The notes beneath the pieces were generated by a model that worked only from the letters and a program-made list of their open reading frames with translations, searched no databases and was not told the origin of the DNA. The position numbers were made by a program, and so were the translations under genes. From Streptomyces sp. WM4235 (lineage in GTDB: Bacteria; Actinomycetota; Actinomycetes; Streptomycetales; Streptomycetaceae), in the NCBI RefSeq assembly GCF_001279725.1, contig NZ_LGDE01000136.1, forward strand, positions 1-64,000: a stretch of DNA of 64,000 nt. The letters run 5' to 3'. This document shows, piece by piece, positions 53,454 to 62,406 of the stretch. Within the stretch, counting starts at the first letter, position 1, and each line of letters opens with the position of its first letter.

Positions 53454-54822
53454 GGGGCGACGGGGAGCCCGCCGCGCCCAGCAGGCCCGACCAGTCGGGG
53501 ATCTTGACGGAGCGGCGTCCCAGCGAGCGCCCCAGGTCGGCCTCCGCGATCTCGATGGCCAGCCAGCCCGGCCACTCCACCGGCCTCAGTCCCGCCGCCC
53601 GCAGGGCGTCCAGCGGGTCGCCCGGAAGCCGGCGCCGGGCCAGCGCCCCCGCGTCCTGGAGCAGCGAGGACGCCGTCTCCTTGGCGCACGGCCGGTTGGT
53701 GCCGATCACCCCGGTCGGGCCGCGTTTGATCCAGCCCGCCACGTACTCCCCGACCGAGGCCCGGCCCGCGCGCAGCACCCGACCTGCCGCGTGCGGGATC
53801 GTGCCGCGCGCGGCGTCGAACGGCAGACCGGGCAGGGGCACGCCCTGGTACCCCACCGACCGCAGGACCAGCTCCGCCGGGACGTCCTCGTACACGCCCG
53901 TGCCGGTCACCCCGCCCGCGCCGTCCTGCGCGGTCCGCTCGAACCGCATGCCGACGACCCGCCCGTCCGTCCCGCCCAGCACCATCGCCGGACGCAACTG
54001 GAACCGCAGGGCGATGGTCCGATCCGGCTTCTCGGCCGCCTCCTCGCCGTCCGCCTCGGCCCAGCCCCGCAGCACCTCAAGGTTCCGCCGGGCCACGGCG
54101 GGCAGCGCGGCCGCCGCGTCCGGGTCGCGGTAGGTCGGGTCCAGGGCCAGTTCGGCGGGATCCACCCGCACCGCGACCCCCGGCAGGGTGCCCAGTTCGC
54201 GCAGTTCCTTCGTGGTGAACCGGCCCTGGGAGGGGCCGCGCCGGGCGACCATCGACACCGTCCGCAGACCACTGCCCGCCAGCACCCCCAGAGCCGGGTG
54301 CGGCATGTCGGTCGCCGTCAGCTCGGGCGCGCCCCGGGCCAGGATGCGGGTCACGTCCACCGCGACGTTGCCCGCCCCGACCACCACCGCCGAGCGCACC
54401 CCGCGCAGATCGAAGGCCGCCGCGTCCGGGTGCCCGCTGTACCAGGCCACGAAGGCCGTCGCGGAGTGCACCCCGGCCAGTTCCTCGCCGGGGATCCCCA
54501 GCAGCCGGTCCCGGGCGGCGCCGACGCAGTACACGACCGCGTGGTACAGCTCCAGCAGCCGGGCGGTGGTCAGGCTCGGGCCGCCCACCTCCACGTTCCC
54601 GAGGAAGCGGATCCGCTCGTCCTCCAGCACCGCGCGCAGACTTCCGGTCAGCGACTTGATCTTCTCGTGGTCGGGGGCCACCCCGTACCGCACGAGCCCG
54701 TACGGCGCCGGCAGTCGGTCCAGCACATCGACCCGTACACCCGGCACCTCGCGCTGCTGGACCAGGGTCTGCGCGGCGTAGACCCCGCTCGGGCCCGAAC
54801 CGACGACGGCGACACGAAGCAC
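53443..54822 (-). CDS. Ferredoxin-NADP+ reductase, FprA/adrenodoxin-reductase type
   Basis: A 459-residue flavoprotein of the adrenodoxin-reductase family: AVVGSGPSGVYAAQTL (FAD), LPAPYGLVRYGVAPDHEKIK (a strong family signature), AVVVGAGNVAVDVTRILAR (NADP), and WIKRGPTGVIGTNRPCA near the C-terminus. It passes electrons from NADPH to ferredoxin for P450s or other enzymes. It could also feed the reductase-less nitric oxide synthase, but that is only a suggestion. It ends convergently inside the arsR gene. Confidence 0.92.
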   Translation of the reverse strand: MLRVAVVGSGPSGVYAAQTLVQQREVPGVRVDVLDRLPAPYGLVRYGVAPDHEKIKSLTGSLRAVLEDERIRFLGNVEVGGPSLTTARLLELYHAVVYCVGAARDRLLGIPGEELAGVHSATAFVAWYSGHPDAAAFDLRGVRSAVVVGAGNVAVDVTRILARGAPELTATDMPHPALGVLAGSGLRTVSMVARRGPSQGRFTTKELRELGTLPGVAVRVDPAELALDPTYRDPDAAAALPAVARRNLEVLRGWAEADGEEAAEKPDRTIALRFQLRPAMVLGGTDGRVVGMRFERTAQDGAGGVTGTGVYEDVPAELVLRSVGYQGVPLPGLPFDAARGTIPHAAGRVLRAGRASVGEYVAGWIKRGPTGVIGTNRPCAKETASSLLQDAGALARRRLPGDPLDALRAAGLRPVEWPGWLAIEIAEADLGRSLGRRSVKIPDWSGLLGAAGSPSPPTP

Positions 54823-54874
54823 GGCGGAGCTCCTCCCGCAGGTGTTCCCAGCATGACACCGGGCCCCCCGGCCG

Positions 54875-55528
54875 TCAGCCCATCGCGCGCATACGGTGGA
54901 TCTCGGCGCTCTGGGTGGCCACCACCTCCGTCGCCATCTCCTCGACCGCCACGTTGTTGCCCCCGGCCAGCGCCTCGCCCGCCATCTTCACGGCGCCCTC
55001 GTGGTGGGCGATCATCAGCGTGAGGAAGAGCCGGTCGAAGTCCGCGCCCCTCGCCGCGGCGAGATCCGCGAGTTGCCGCTCCGTGGCCATGCCCGGCATC
55101 GCTCCGTGGTCATGGGATCCGGCGTCGGTGGAGGGCTCCGGGTGCCGTGCCCGCCACTTCTCCATGGCCCCCATCTCGGGTCGCTGCGCGGCGGCTATGC
55201 GTTCCGCGACCCGCTTGACCCCGTCGGCCGAGGCCCGGGTCGGGGCGAGCGCGCTCATCGTCAGCGCCTGCCCGTGGTGCTCGATCATGTGGCGCACGTA
55301 CGTCTGGTCGGCGGCGTTGGGACTGTCGTCCGGACGCTCCTTGGCGGCCTGTTCGGGGGAGAGGGTCCGTGCCCTCTCACCCGGTCTGCCGGGGGCCACG
55401 ACCACCGGCGAGCCGTCACGGGCGTCGTCCGACGAGCCGTCCTGCCGGCAGCCGGCGAGGGTGAACAGGAGACCGGCGGTCAGCGCCGCTCCCAGGATTC
55501 GGCCGAGTAAGGCGTTTGCCATGTCCAT
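54875..55528 (-). CDS. DUF305 lipoprotein with a TTA codon
   Basis: A 217-residue lipoprotein: signal peptide with lipobox LAGC (Cys near residue 26), then DUF305 with the paired His motifs MIEHHGQAL and MIAHHEGAV and a His/Met-rich GSHDHGAMPGM stretch that could bind copper. The start is the ATG seven bases after a TATCGT box, indicating a leaderless mRNA; longer upstream reading is rejected. Codon 7 is TTA (+ strand 55508-55510), implying bldA-dependent translation. It is divergent from the LVIVD gene, which also carries a TTA. Confidence 0.88.
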   Translation of the reverse strand: MDMANALLGRILGAALTAGLLFTLAGCRQDGSSDDARDGSPVVVAPGRPGERARTLSPEQAAKERPDDSPNAADQTYVRHMIEHHGQALTMSALAPTRASADGVKRVAERIAAAQRPEMGAMEKWRARHPEPSTDAGSHDHGAMPGMATERQLADLAAARGADFDRLFLTLMIAHHEGAVKMAGEALAGGNNVAVEEMATEVVATQSAEIHRMRAMG

Positions 55529-55535
55529 GGAAAGG

Positions 55536-55541
55536 ACGATA
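55536..55541 (-). promoter_or_regulatory. -10 box of a probable leaderless promoter
   Basis: TATCGT on the - strand, seven bases before the DUF305 ATG, with no ribosome-binding site. Confidence 0.55.
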
Positions 55542-55604
55542 CTGCCGGGGTCCAGGTTCCGTTCCCAGGAAGAGCGGAACGCACGGGCCCCCACGGGAGG
55601 CACA

Positions 55605-57089
55605 GTGACCTCGCACACCGTCAGAGCGCCACGCAGGAGTCCGGCGGTGGCCCTCGTGGCCGCCGGGCTGCTCTCCACGCTCCTGGCCACCGCCGGACCG
55701 GCGGTCGCCAGCCCCGACCCGGGCGACGCGTTACCCGGCGTCGGATCCGCGCGGAACGCCGCACCCGCCCAAGGCCGCGAACTCGCCCCCGGGGAGATCC
55801 CCGGTCAGGACGAGATCGTGCACAGCCGCAACATCAAGCCCCTCGCCAACATCCCCAGCGCCAACCCCCAGGGCATCAACTCGGACCTGGCCTTCCAGGG
55901 CAGGTACGCCTACGCGGGCAGTTACGACGGCTTCACCATCTACGACATCGGCAACCCGAAGGCGCCCAAGACCGTCACCACGGTCCTGTGCCCCGGCGGG
56001 CAGAACGACGTATCGGTCTCCGGCGACCTGCTGTTCCTCTCCACCGACTCCTCGCGCAGCGACGACTCCTGCAACAGCGTCTCGCAGCCCGCCACGGAGA
56101 AGTCCTCGTGGGAGGGCATCAAGATCTTCGACATCAAGGACAAGAAGAACCCCAAGTACATCAAGTCGGTGGAGACCGCCTGCGGCTCGCACACCCACAC
56201 CCTGGTCCCGGGCGGCCGTGACATCTACCTCTACGTCTCCTCGTACTCGCCGAACGAGGCCTTCCCCGACTGCAAGCCGCCGCACGACGGCATCTCCGTC
56301 GTCAAGGTCCCGAAGAAGGCCCCGACGACGGCCTCGGTCGTCGCCTTCCCCGTCCTCTTCCCGGACGGCGGGAACCCGGGAGCGCCCGCCAACCCCGGCG
56401 TCTCCAAGACCACCGGCTGCCACGACATCACCGTGCTCCCCTCGAAGAACCTCGCCGCCGGCGCCTGCATGGGCGACGGCATCCTCTTCGACATCAGCAA
56501 GCCCGAGCAGCCGCGGGTCATCGACCGGGTCCAGGACAACGTGAACTTCGCGTTCTGGCACTCCGCGACCTTCAACGAGCGCGCGAACAAGGTCGTGTTC
56601 ACCGACGAATTGGGCGGCGGCAGCGGCGCCACCTGCAACGAGGCCACCGGCCCCGACCGGGGCGCGGACGGGATCTACGACATCACCGGGCGCGGGGACC
56701 AGCGCAAGCTCGTCTTCAAGAGCTACTTCAAGATCCCGCGGCTCCAGGCCGACACCGAGAACTGCGTGGCCCACAACGGCTCGCTGATCCCGGTCGGCGG
56801 CGGTCGCGACGTCATGGTGCAGGCCTGGTACCAGGGCGGGATCTCGGTGTGGGACTTCACCGACTCCACCCGGCCCAGGGAGATCGCGTACTTCGAGCGC
56901 GGCCCCCTGACCACCGACACGCTCGGCCTCGGCGGTTCCTGGTCGGCGTACTACTACAACGGACACATCTACTCGAACGACATCGTCAAGGGCCTCGACG
57001 TGCTGCGGCTCGACGACCGGCGCACCGACAGCGCCAAGTGGGTGCGGATGGACGGCCTCAACGTGCAGACGCAACCCGAGTACCACTGA
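55605..57089 (+). CDS. Secreted LVIVD-repeat protein with a TTA codon
   Basis: A 494-residue exported protein: basic start, a hydrophobic Sec signal (VALVAAGLLSTLLATAGPAVA), then a beta-propeller with LVIVD-like repeats such as YAYAGSYDGFTIYDIGNP, GIKIFDIKDKKNPKYI and GILFDISKPEQPRVID. Several paired Cys suggest disulfides. GGGAGG precedes the GTG start. Codon 43 is TTA (55731-55733), suggesting that translation waits for the bldA tRNA. Role unknown; possibly a cell-surface protein of differentiated hyphae. Confidence 0.87.
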   Translation: MTSHTVRAPRRSPAVALVAAGLLSTLLATAGPAVASPDPGDALPGVGSARNAAPAQGRELAPGEIPGQDEIVHSRNIKPLANIPSANPQGINSDLAFQGRYAYAGSYDGFTIYDIGNPKAPKTVTTVLCPGGQNDVSVSGDLLFLSTDSSRSDDSCNSVSQPATEKSSWEGIKIFDIKDKKNPKYIKSVETACGSHTHTLVPGGRDIYLYVSSYSPNEAFPDCKPPHDGISVVKVPKKAPTTASVVAFPVLFPDGGNPGAPANPGVSKTTGCHDITVLPSKNLAAGACMGDGILFDISKPEQPRVIDRVQDNVNFAFWHSATFNERANKVVFTDELGGGSGATCNEATGPDRGADGIYDITGRGDQRKLVFKSYFKIPRLQADTENCVAHNGSLIPVGGGRDVMVQAWYQGGISVWDFTDSTRPREIAYFERGPLTTDTLGLGGSWSAYYYNGHIYSNDIVKGLDVLRLDDRRTDSAKWVRMDGLNVQTQPEYH

Positions 57090-57110
57090 CCCCGCCCGAC
57101 GACAGGGCAC

Positions 57111-57740
57111 TCACCGTGCCGAGGGGAACGATCCGCCGGGCGGCCCGCCGTCCGGCGGGTCGCCCATCTCCCAGTCCAACGCGTACCGCTGGAACAGCTC
57201 GGCCCGCAGCCGGGTCTGCGGCATCGGCGCTCCCGGCAGCAGCACCGCCACCACCGCGCCCATCAGCAGGGCCCGCAGCAGCGGGTAGTCGGTGTCCACG
57301 TCCGCCGACCCGTATCGGGCGACCGTGTCCCGCAGCAGCTCCGCGAGCCGTTGTTGTTCGACGCACTGGACGAACCCCTCCGCCTGGAGGATGCCCGCCA
57401 TGTGGGTCCGCATCAGCCGCGGCCGGTCCCGGGCGAGGCCCAGGATCGCGTCGATCGCCCGGGCCAGCCGCTCGCGGCCGTCATCCGCCGGAGGATCCCG
57501 TTCCAGGGCCGCTTCCAAGGTCAGGTGCATCAGACGGTGCACGGCCGACTGGAGCAACTGTCGCTTGCCGGGGAAGTAGTACGAGACCAGGCCGCGGGCC
57601 GCGCCCGCGCGGTCCGCGATGTCGCCGAGGGTCGTGGCCTCGTAGCCGCGCTCGGCGACGAGTTCGACCGTGGCCTGCAGCAGCCGCTCCCGGGAACGTC
57701 TACGCAATTCTTCATTGACCGATGCGCTGCGCGGGGACAT
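57111..57740 (-). CDS. TetR-family transcriptional regulator
   Basis: A 209-residue repressor: N-terminal helix-turn-helix (LLQATVELVAERGYEATTLG then IADRAGAARGLVSYYFPGK) and an all-helical effector domain. It ends 21 bases from the convergent LVIVD gene. Its promoter carries a palindrome overlapping the -10 box, so it is probably autorepressed. The neighbouring membrane protein on the same strand is separated by a terminator. Ligand unknown. Confidence 0.91.
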   Translation of the reverse strand: MSPRSASVNEELRRRSRERLLQATVELVAERGYEATTLGDIADRAGAARGLVSYYFPGKRQLLQSAVHRLMHLTLEAALERDPPADDGRERLARAIDAILGLARDRPRLMRTHMAGILQAEGFVQCVEQQRLAELLRDTVARYGSADVDTDYPLLRALLMGAVVAVLLPGAPMPQTRLRAELFQRYALDWEMGDPPDGGPPGGSFPSAR

Positions 57741-57758
57741 GCTTACTCCTGCGTTGAC

Positions 57759-57776
57759 TGGCTGCGAGCCAATATA
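57759..57776 (-). promoter_or_regulatory. TetR promoter/operator
   Basis: TGGCTGCGAGCCA (57759-57771) is a palindrome abutting TATATT on the - strand (57771-57776), about 30 bases upstream of the tetR start. Confidence 0.6.
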
Positions 57777-57794
57777 CTCAGCGCACGAGATCGT

Positions 57795-57829
57795 CTGCTC
57801 TGGGCGACGCGGGGGATCGCCCAGAGCAG
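57795..57829 (-). terminator. Hairpin terminator after the membrane-protein gene
   Basis: Perfect 13-base arms (57795-57807 and 57817-57829) with a nine-base loop, just downstream of the stop at 57858 and upstream of the tetR promoter. Confidence 0.8.
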
Positions 57830-57857
57830 GCAGGATCCGGCGGTCTGCTGAAACGAT

Positions 57858-58670
57858 TCAGCCGGGCACCTGTTGATCAGGCGAGCCGGCCGGCTCCTCC
57901 TGTCGGCGCAGCAGTCGGGTGGTCAAACCGCCGACGACGATCAGGCCGACGCCGAGCCACCACGTGTTGTCGAAGATCAGCACGGCGATCCCCACCGGGA
58001 TCAGCAGCCCGGCCAGCGGGAGCAGCAGTCTGGAGACCGGCGGTGCGGGCAGGCCGCGGGCCTTGGCGCGCGCGACGTCGGGGTACCACTCGGTGAAGCG
58101 CAGGGCCGCCACGATCGCCAGGATCTGGATGATCCAGCCCGTCCAGATGTTGTTCGGGTTGCGCAGCACCAGGTCGCCGAAGGCGCCCGCGACGGCGGCC
58201 ACCAGGAAGGCGAGCCCCCAGACCCCGGTGATCGCGTAGTTGGTCCGCAGGAAGGCGGGCGTCTTCCAGAGCGAGGGGTCCACGCGCTCGCGGGCGTACT
58301 GGAGGGTGAAGGGCATCCGCACGGCCATGGACCCGAACGCGATGACCACCAGGGCGATGTTGGAGACCTCGCCGGCGTACGTTTCCAGCCACCGCAGGGT
58401 GCCCGGACTCGCCGTGAGGCCCACGATGCTCAGGACTCCGAAGAACACCAGGTCGGACAGTTCCAGAAGCTTCCACGACGAGCCGCGGTCGACCAGTCGG
58501 CCCCCCACCACGAGGGTCAGCGAGATCACCAGGGCCAGCGCCACCGCCCACTCGAACCGCCCCGGCCCCACCAGCAGGGAGAACGCGATCCAGGGGGAGA
58601 TGCCGACGAAGGGACTGTTCAGGATGCCGGCCACCTTGCCGGCGACGGGGGAATGGGTCGCTCTTGCCAT
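57858..58670 (-). CDS. Multi-pass membrane protein of unknown function
   Basis: A 270-residue integral membrane protein with about seven hydrophobic segments (GISPWIAFSLLVGP, WAVALALVISLTLVVGG, LVFFGVLSIVGL, VWGLAFLVAAVAGAF and others) and the family-like SSWKLLELSDLVFF and VRMPFTLQYARERVDPSLWK blocks. I do not recognise a named family. ATG 58670 is chosen over an upstream start because it matches the beginning of the hydrophobic protein. A terminator follows. Confidence 0.78.
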   Translation of the reverse strand: MARATHSPVAGKVAGILNSPFVGISPWIAFSLLVGPGRFEWAVALALVISLTLVVGGRLVDRGSSWKLLELSDLVFFGVLSIVGLTASPGTLRWLETYAGEVSNIALVVIAFGSMAVRMPFTLQYARERVDPSLWKTPAFLRTNYAITGVWGLAFLVAAVAGAFGDLVLRNPNNIWTGWIIQILAIVAALRFTEWYPDVARAKARGLPAPPVSRLLLPLAGLLIPVGIAVLIFDNTWWLGVGLIVVGGLTTRLLRRQEEPAGSPDQQVPG

Positions 58671-58810
58671 GGGCTCCGGCCTTCCTGCCGCCCGCACCCT
58701 GCCTCAGGTTCGTGCCTCACGTTCCAACGTACGCCGGACCGTCGCGTTCGACGCGGGGAGCGGGACCTCCGCGAACGGGACCAGGCCGGTCGGGTCGCGG
58801 GCCGAACGGA

Positions 58811-59263
58811 TCAGCGGGGCGGCAGCAGGAAGTGCGCGCCGACCCCGGCCCCGTCCACGTGCACGACGTGCGCACCCACCCGGACCGTCTGGGTGCCGCC
58901 GACGCGCCACGACCCCTCGTCCCCACGCGTCCCCCCGGCCGCCCCGGCGGCGTCGCCCCCCTCGTCGGCCCCGTCGCCCAGGGGGATCCAGACCTCCAGG
59001 AAGGTGCTCCCGTCGAGGTTCGTGCCGGTCTCCACCAGGCCCGCCCCCTCCCGGCGCAGGGTTCCCACGTCGTGCCCGGGGACGCCCACCTCGTGGTGGA
59101 AGGTGACCTGCCCGCCCTCGTAGGAGGTGGTGCCGGCGAAACCGCGACTGTCCGCGTAGAACCTGCCGCTCTGGAGCCACACGACGGTGTCGGTCTCCCG
59201 CAGCGGTCCGCCGTCACGGCTGATTCCGGCGCGCGACCAGGCGCCGCGCGAGGGTGCGTCCAT
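58811..59263 (-). CDS. Conserved-looking hypothetical protein
   Basis: A 150-residue protein with no family I recognise. It reads as mostly beta (ETDTVVWLQSGRFYADSRGF, GQVTFHHEVGV, STFLEVWIPLG) with a low-complexity Gly/Ala/Asp linker (about residues 95-115) and a final VRVGAHVVHVDGAG strand. The alternation suggests a small beta-barrel or lipocalin-like fold, which is only a guess. No signal peptide. ATG 59263 is preferred over a start 60 bases upstream. Confidence 0.6.
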   Translation of the reverse strand: MDAPSRGAWSRAGISRDGGPLRETDTVVWLQSGRFYADSRGFAGTTSYEGGQVTFHHEVGVPGHDVGTLRREGAGLVETGTNLDGSTFLEVWIPLGDGADEGGDAAGAAGGTRGDEGSWRVGGTQTVRVGAHVVHVDGAGVGAHFLLPPR

Positions 59264-59371
59264 GATCAGAGCCTGCCACAGGACCTGCCGAGGACCCCGA
59301 CCGGCGTGGCGCGCCGGACGCACGCATCCTGGGCACAGGAGCCGTCGCCCGACCGACGGGATCGCGATCCC

Positions 59372-60034
59372 TCAGGCGGGGCCGGGTGCTCCGGGCGACG
59401 CGGGGGGTCGCCCGGAGCGGGGCCGCCACAGCGTCACGAGCGCGACCAGGGCCACGCCCAGCAGCCAGCCGGCGAGCACGTCCGAGAACCAGTGGACGCC
59501 GAGGTAGAGCCGGGTGAGGCCGACCCCGACGACCGAGACGACGGCGAGGGTCCACGCGGCGGCCGCCTTCGTCCTCGGGGTCTGCTCGGGCAGCAGCCAG
59601 AGCAGCGTTCCGCACACCACGGTCGCCGTCATCGCGTGCCCGGACGGATACGCGGCGAAGTGGGCCGAGTCCACCGGGTCCGGCCACTCCGGCCGCTCCC
59701 GACCCACCAGCGCCTTCAACCCCTGCTGCACCACCGAGGCCACGAGGGCGGCGACCGCGACCCGCATCGCGCGGTTGCGGTCACCCCGCCACCACAACAG
59801 GAGGCAGGCGGCCGCGGCCAGGGCGCGCATGGTCCACGGGTCCCAGACCCAGTCGGAGAGCACCCGCGCCAGGTGGGTGACCCCGGGGTGCGTGACGGCG
59901 TGCGCGTGCAGGTCCCGGGCGACCCCGTCGTCGAAGGAGATCAGCGGGTCCCACCGTCTCACCACGAGCACCGTCAGAACGGCGGCGAGCAGCGCGCAGG
60001 AGATCCCGGCAATCCGTACGAGGTCATTCCGCAT
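59372..60034 (-). CDS. PAP2-family membrane phosphatase
   Basis: A 220-residue type 2 phosphatidic acid phosphatase with about six membrane helices. The three catalytic motifs are intact: KALVGRERPEWP, YPSGHAMT and TRLYLGVHWFSDVLAG. It probably dephosphorylates a lipid phosphate such as undecaprenyl diphosphate or phosphatidate at the outer face of the membrane. Confidence 0.91.
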   Translation of the reverse strand: MRNDLVRIAGISCALLAAVLTVLVVRRWDPLISFDDGVARDLHAHAVTHPGVTHLARVLSDWVWDPWTMRALAAAACLLLWWRGDRNRAMRVAVAALVASVVQQGLKALVGRERPEWPDPVDSAHFAAYPSGHAMTATVVCGTLLWLLPEQTPRTKAAAAWTLAVVSVVGVGLTRLYLGVHWFSDVLAGWLLGVALVALVTLWRPRSGRPPASPGAPGPA

Positions 60035-60067
60035 GCGGAGATCCTCGCACCGCTCGCGACCGGGGCC

Positions 60068-61006
60068 CTACGTCAGCGCGCTGAGGCCCGGTACGAACGC
60101 GACCAGCAGCGGCACCGCCGGGACCAGGGTCGCCAGGGCCGTCAGACGCAGCCGACGGACCGGTGACAGGCGGGGCGCCGCCGACAGCAGGCGCCGCACC
60201 CGCTGCGGTACGTGGGCCTGCGGGGTGGGGCAGGGGCCGAAGACACCGCGGTCCTCGTTGAGCCCCACCAGGGCGAGCGCGATCGTCAGCCGCCCGAAGC
60301 GCCGCGAGGCCACGTCGTCGGCGGCGAGCTCCACCAACCGGTGCATCTCGGCCTCGAACGCCGCGAACACCGGGATCTGCGGGAACCCCTGGGCGAGCGC
60401 CCGCGAGCAGTGCAACAACCAGTCGTGCCGGGCCGCCACGTGACCCTGTTCGTGCGCCAGCACCGCGTCCAGCTGGCTGCCCTTGAGCCGCCCCAACGCC
60501 GCGGTGCTGACCACCAGGCGCGGGACCGCCCCCGGCTGCCACCACGCCTCGGGCCGGGAACCCTCCAGGACGACGAGGCGCGCCGCCGCGGGGTCCTCGC
60601 CGGGCAACAGCGGGGCCCGGTCCCGGAGTTCGGCCGCCCCCACGCGCCGTCGGGCCCGCGCCCGCAGCACCTCGCGCGTCAGCATCGCGCCCGTCCACAG
60701 TCCGCCGCCCGCGAGGACCAGCGCGGTGCCGATGGCCCAGGGCCCGCCCGCCGTACCCAGCGCGTACGCGTCGGCCACCCCGTGCGGCGCGGACGCGAAG
60801 AGCCGGCCCCGGACCGCCGGCCAGGCGGCCGCCGCGCTCAAGACCATCGACAGCGCCAGGCACAGGAGCACCGCGCCCACCACGCACTGCCACACCCACA
60901 GCGCGACGACCGGCTCGCGGTCGGGCCATCGGGCCCGGGCCAGCAGACGGGGAGCGAGCACAGCGGTCAGTGCGCCGAGCAGCAGAAGGGCGGCGGGGAC
61001 CATCAT
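60068..61006 (-). CDS. M56-family membrane metallopeptidase (BlaR1/HtpX-like)
   Basis: A 312-residue membrane peptidase: N-terminal helices, then the zinc motif AVLAHEQGHVAARHDWLLH (HExxH) and a third ligand region VELAADDVASRRFG, with C-terminal helices. It lacks the extracellular sensor domain of BlaR1. The BlaI-type repressor that often accompanies it is not adjacent here. The start follows a TAGGCT box by seven bases, so the mRNA is probably leaderless. ATG 61003 is a second in-frame start. Confidence 0.88.
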   Translation of the reverse strand: MMVPAALLLLGALTAVLAPRLLARARWPDREPVVALWVWQCVVGAVLLCLALSMVLSAAAAWPAVRGRLFASAPHGVADAYALGTAGGPWAIGTALVLAGGGLWTGAMLTREVLRARARRRVGAAELRDRAPLLPGEDPAAARLVVLEGSRPEAWWQPGAVPRLVVSTAALGRLKGSQLDAVLAHEQGHVAARHDWLLHCSRALAQGFPQIPVFAAFEAEMHRLVELAADDVASRRFGRLTIALALVGLNEDRGVFGPCPTPQAHVPQRVRRLLSAAPRLSPVRRLRLTALATLVPAVPLLVAFVPGLSALT

Positions 61007-61013
61007 GGTCGCC

Positions 61014-61019
61014 AGCCTA
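61014..61019 (-). promoter_or_regulatory. -10 box of a probable leaderless promoter
   Basis: TAGGCT on the - strand, seven bases before the M56 peptidase ATG, with no ribosome-binding site. Confidence 0.55.
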
Positions 61020-61098
61020 TGAGCGCGAGACCTCCCCCGGGTATCGCCTCGGCGCATTGGTGACGCAGGACACGTGCCGGTGCGGCCCGCCCGGGACC

Positions 61099-61677
61099 TC
61101 ACATGCCCGGCAGCATCGCCAACATGCCGATGCCCATGGCGAGTCGACAGGCCCGGGTCAGTTCGCCGGTCCCGCCGACGGCCGACGCGAGGGACTGCCC
61201 GCCCGCCGCGGACACCACGGGCCGCCCGCCCCCGCCGGCCATCAGCCGGGCCCCCGCGAGCAGCACGTACCCCGTGAAGTAGACGAGCAGCACCCCGGTC
61301 ACCAGCGGCATCCCCCGCGCCGCCCCGACCGCCGGGCCGTGCCCGTGTCCGGCTGTCATCGCCAGGCCCTGGTAGGCCATGTAGGCCATCGCCAGGGAGC
61401 CCACCAGGTGGTGCGCGTGGTGGGCGCCGTCGCGCAGCAGCCACAGCGCGTGCAGGGCGGCGCCGCAGAACGCGCCCAGCAGGATCCGCGCGCCCCACGC
61501 CCCGGTCCCCGGCGGTACGGCCATCACGGCCATCCCGAGTCCCATCACGGCCTCGCCCGCCGCCGGCCCGCGGCCCTCCCCGCCGGCTCTGCTCGCGCGC
61601 AGCAGACAGTAGGTCCCGCTCACGGCGCACAGCAGCACGAGCAGCCAGGCGGAAAGGACGGAGGAGATGGAGGACAT
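61099..61677 (-). CDS. DUF5134 membrane protein
   Basis: About 192 residues with five to six hydrophobic helices and His-rich segments (LLRDGAHHAHHLVG, TAGHGHGPAVG), matching the actinobacterial DUF5134 family of unknown function. ATG 61677 is taken; an ATG 15 bases upstream is possible. It lies 92 bases upstream of the M56 peptidase gene on the same strand, which has its own promoter. Confidence 0.82.
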   Translation of the reverse strand: MSSISSVLSAWLLVLLCAVSGTYCLLRASRAGGEGRGPAAGEAVMGLGMAVMAVPPGTGAWGARILLGAFCGAALHALWLLRDGAHHAHHLVGSLAMAYMAYQGLAMTAGHGHGPAVGAARGMPLVTGVLLVYFTGYVLLAGARLMAGGGGRPVVSAAGGQSLASAVGGTGELTRACRLAMGIGMLAMLPGM

Positions 61678-61823
61678 CGCGGATCCGTGCACGGCGGAAC
61701 CCCCCGGTTCGTCGGCTTCACCGGAAGAGATGCCCCTGTCCGCAGGTCCGCACGCCGGCCCGGGTTAGGCTCTCCATACCGTGCCAGGCGCGGCATGTGC
61801 CCAGAGGAAGAACGGAGCCGTCG

Positions 61824-62363
61824 ATGTCGACCGCCCACCCCACCGAACTGAGTTATCGCAGCGCCGTCGAGGCCGACGTGCCGGAACTCGTGGCGCTCGT
61901 CGAGTCGGCCTACCGCGGGGACGCCAGCCGCGGCGGCTGGACCACGGAGGCGGACCACCTCGACGGACAGCGCACCGACGAGAACGGTGTCCGCCAGGTC
62001 ATCGGCGGCCCGGACAGCGTGCTCCTCGTCGTCGAACGCGCGGGCGAGATCGTCGCCTGCTGTCACCTCGCGCACCGCGGCGACCACGCCTACTTCGGGA
62101 TGTTCGCCGTCCGCCCCGGCCTTCAGGGCGGCGGCCTCGGCAAGGAGATCCTGGCCGAGGCGGAGCGCCGCGCCCGAGAGCAGTGGGACGTCAAGGAGAT
62201 GCGGATGACGGTGATCAACGTACGGGAGGAGCTCATCGCCTACTACGTGCGCCGCGGCTACGCGCGCACCGGCGAGCTGAGCCCCTTCCCGTACGGCGAC
62301 GAGCGCTTCGGCAAGCCGCGCCGTGAGGACCTGGCCTTCGAACTGCTGGTCAAGTCCCTGTAG
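61824..62363 (+). CDS. GNAT-family N-acetyltransferase
   Basis: A 179-residue acetyltransferase: SYRSAVEADVPELVALVESA at the N-terminus, acetyl-CoA loop MFAVRPGLQGGGLGKEIL, and the late IAYYVRRGYARTGE. The ATG is chosen over a GTG 27 bases upstream; AGAGGAAG lies in between at a workable distance. The substrate is unknown. Confidence 0.88.
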   Translation: MSTAHPTELSYRSAVEADVPELVALVESAYRGDASRGGWTTEADHLDGQRTDENGVRQVIGGPDSVLLVVERAGEIVACCHLAHRGDHAYFGMFAVRPGLQGGGLGKEILAEAERRAREQWDVKEMRMTVINVREELIAYYVRRGYARTGELSPFPYGDERFGKPRREDLAFELLVKSL

Positions 62364-62406
62364 CGCGCCCTGCGGTTGGCCGGGTCCCGGCGCTCGACGC
62401 GACTGG

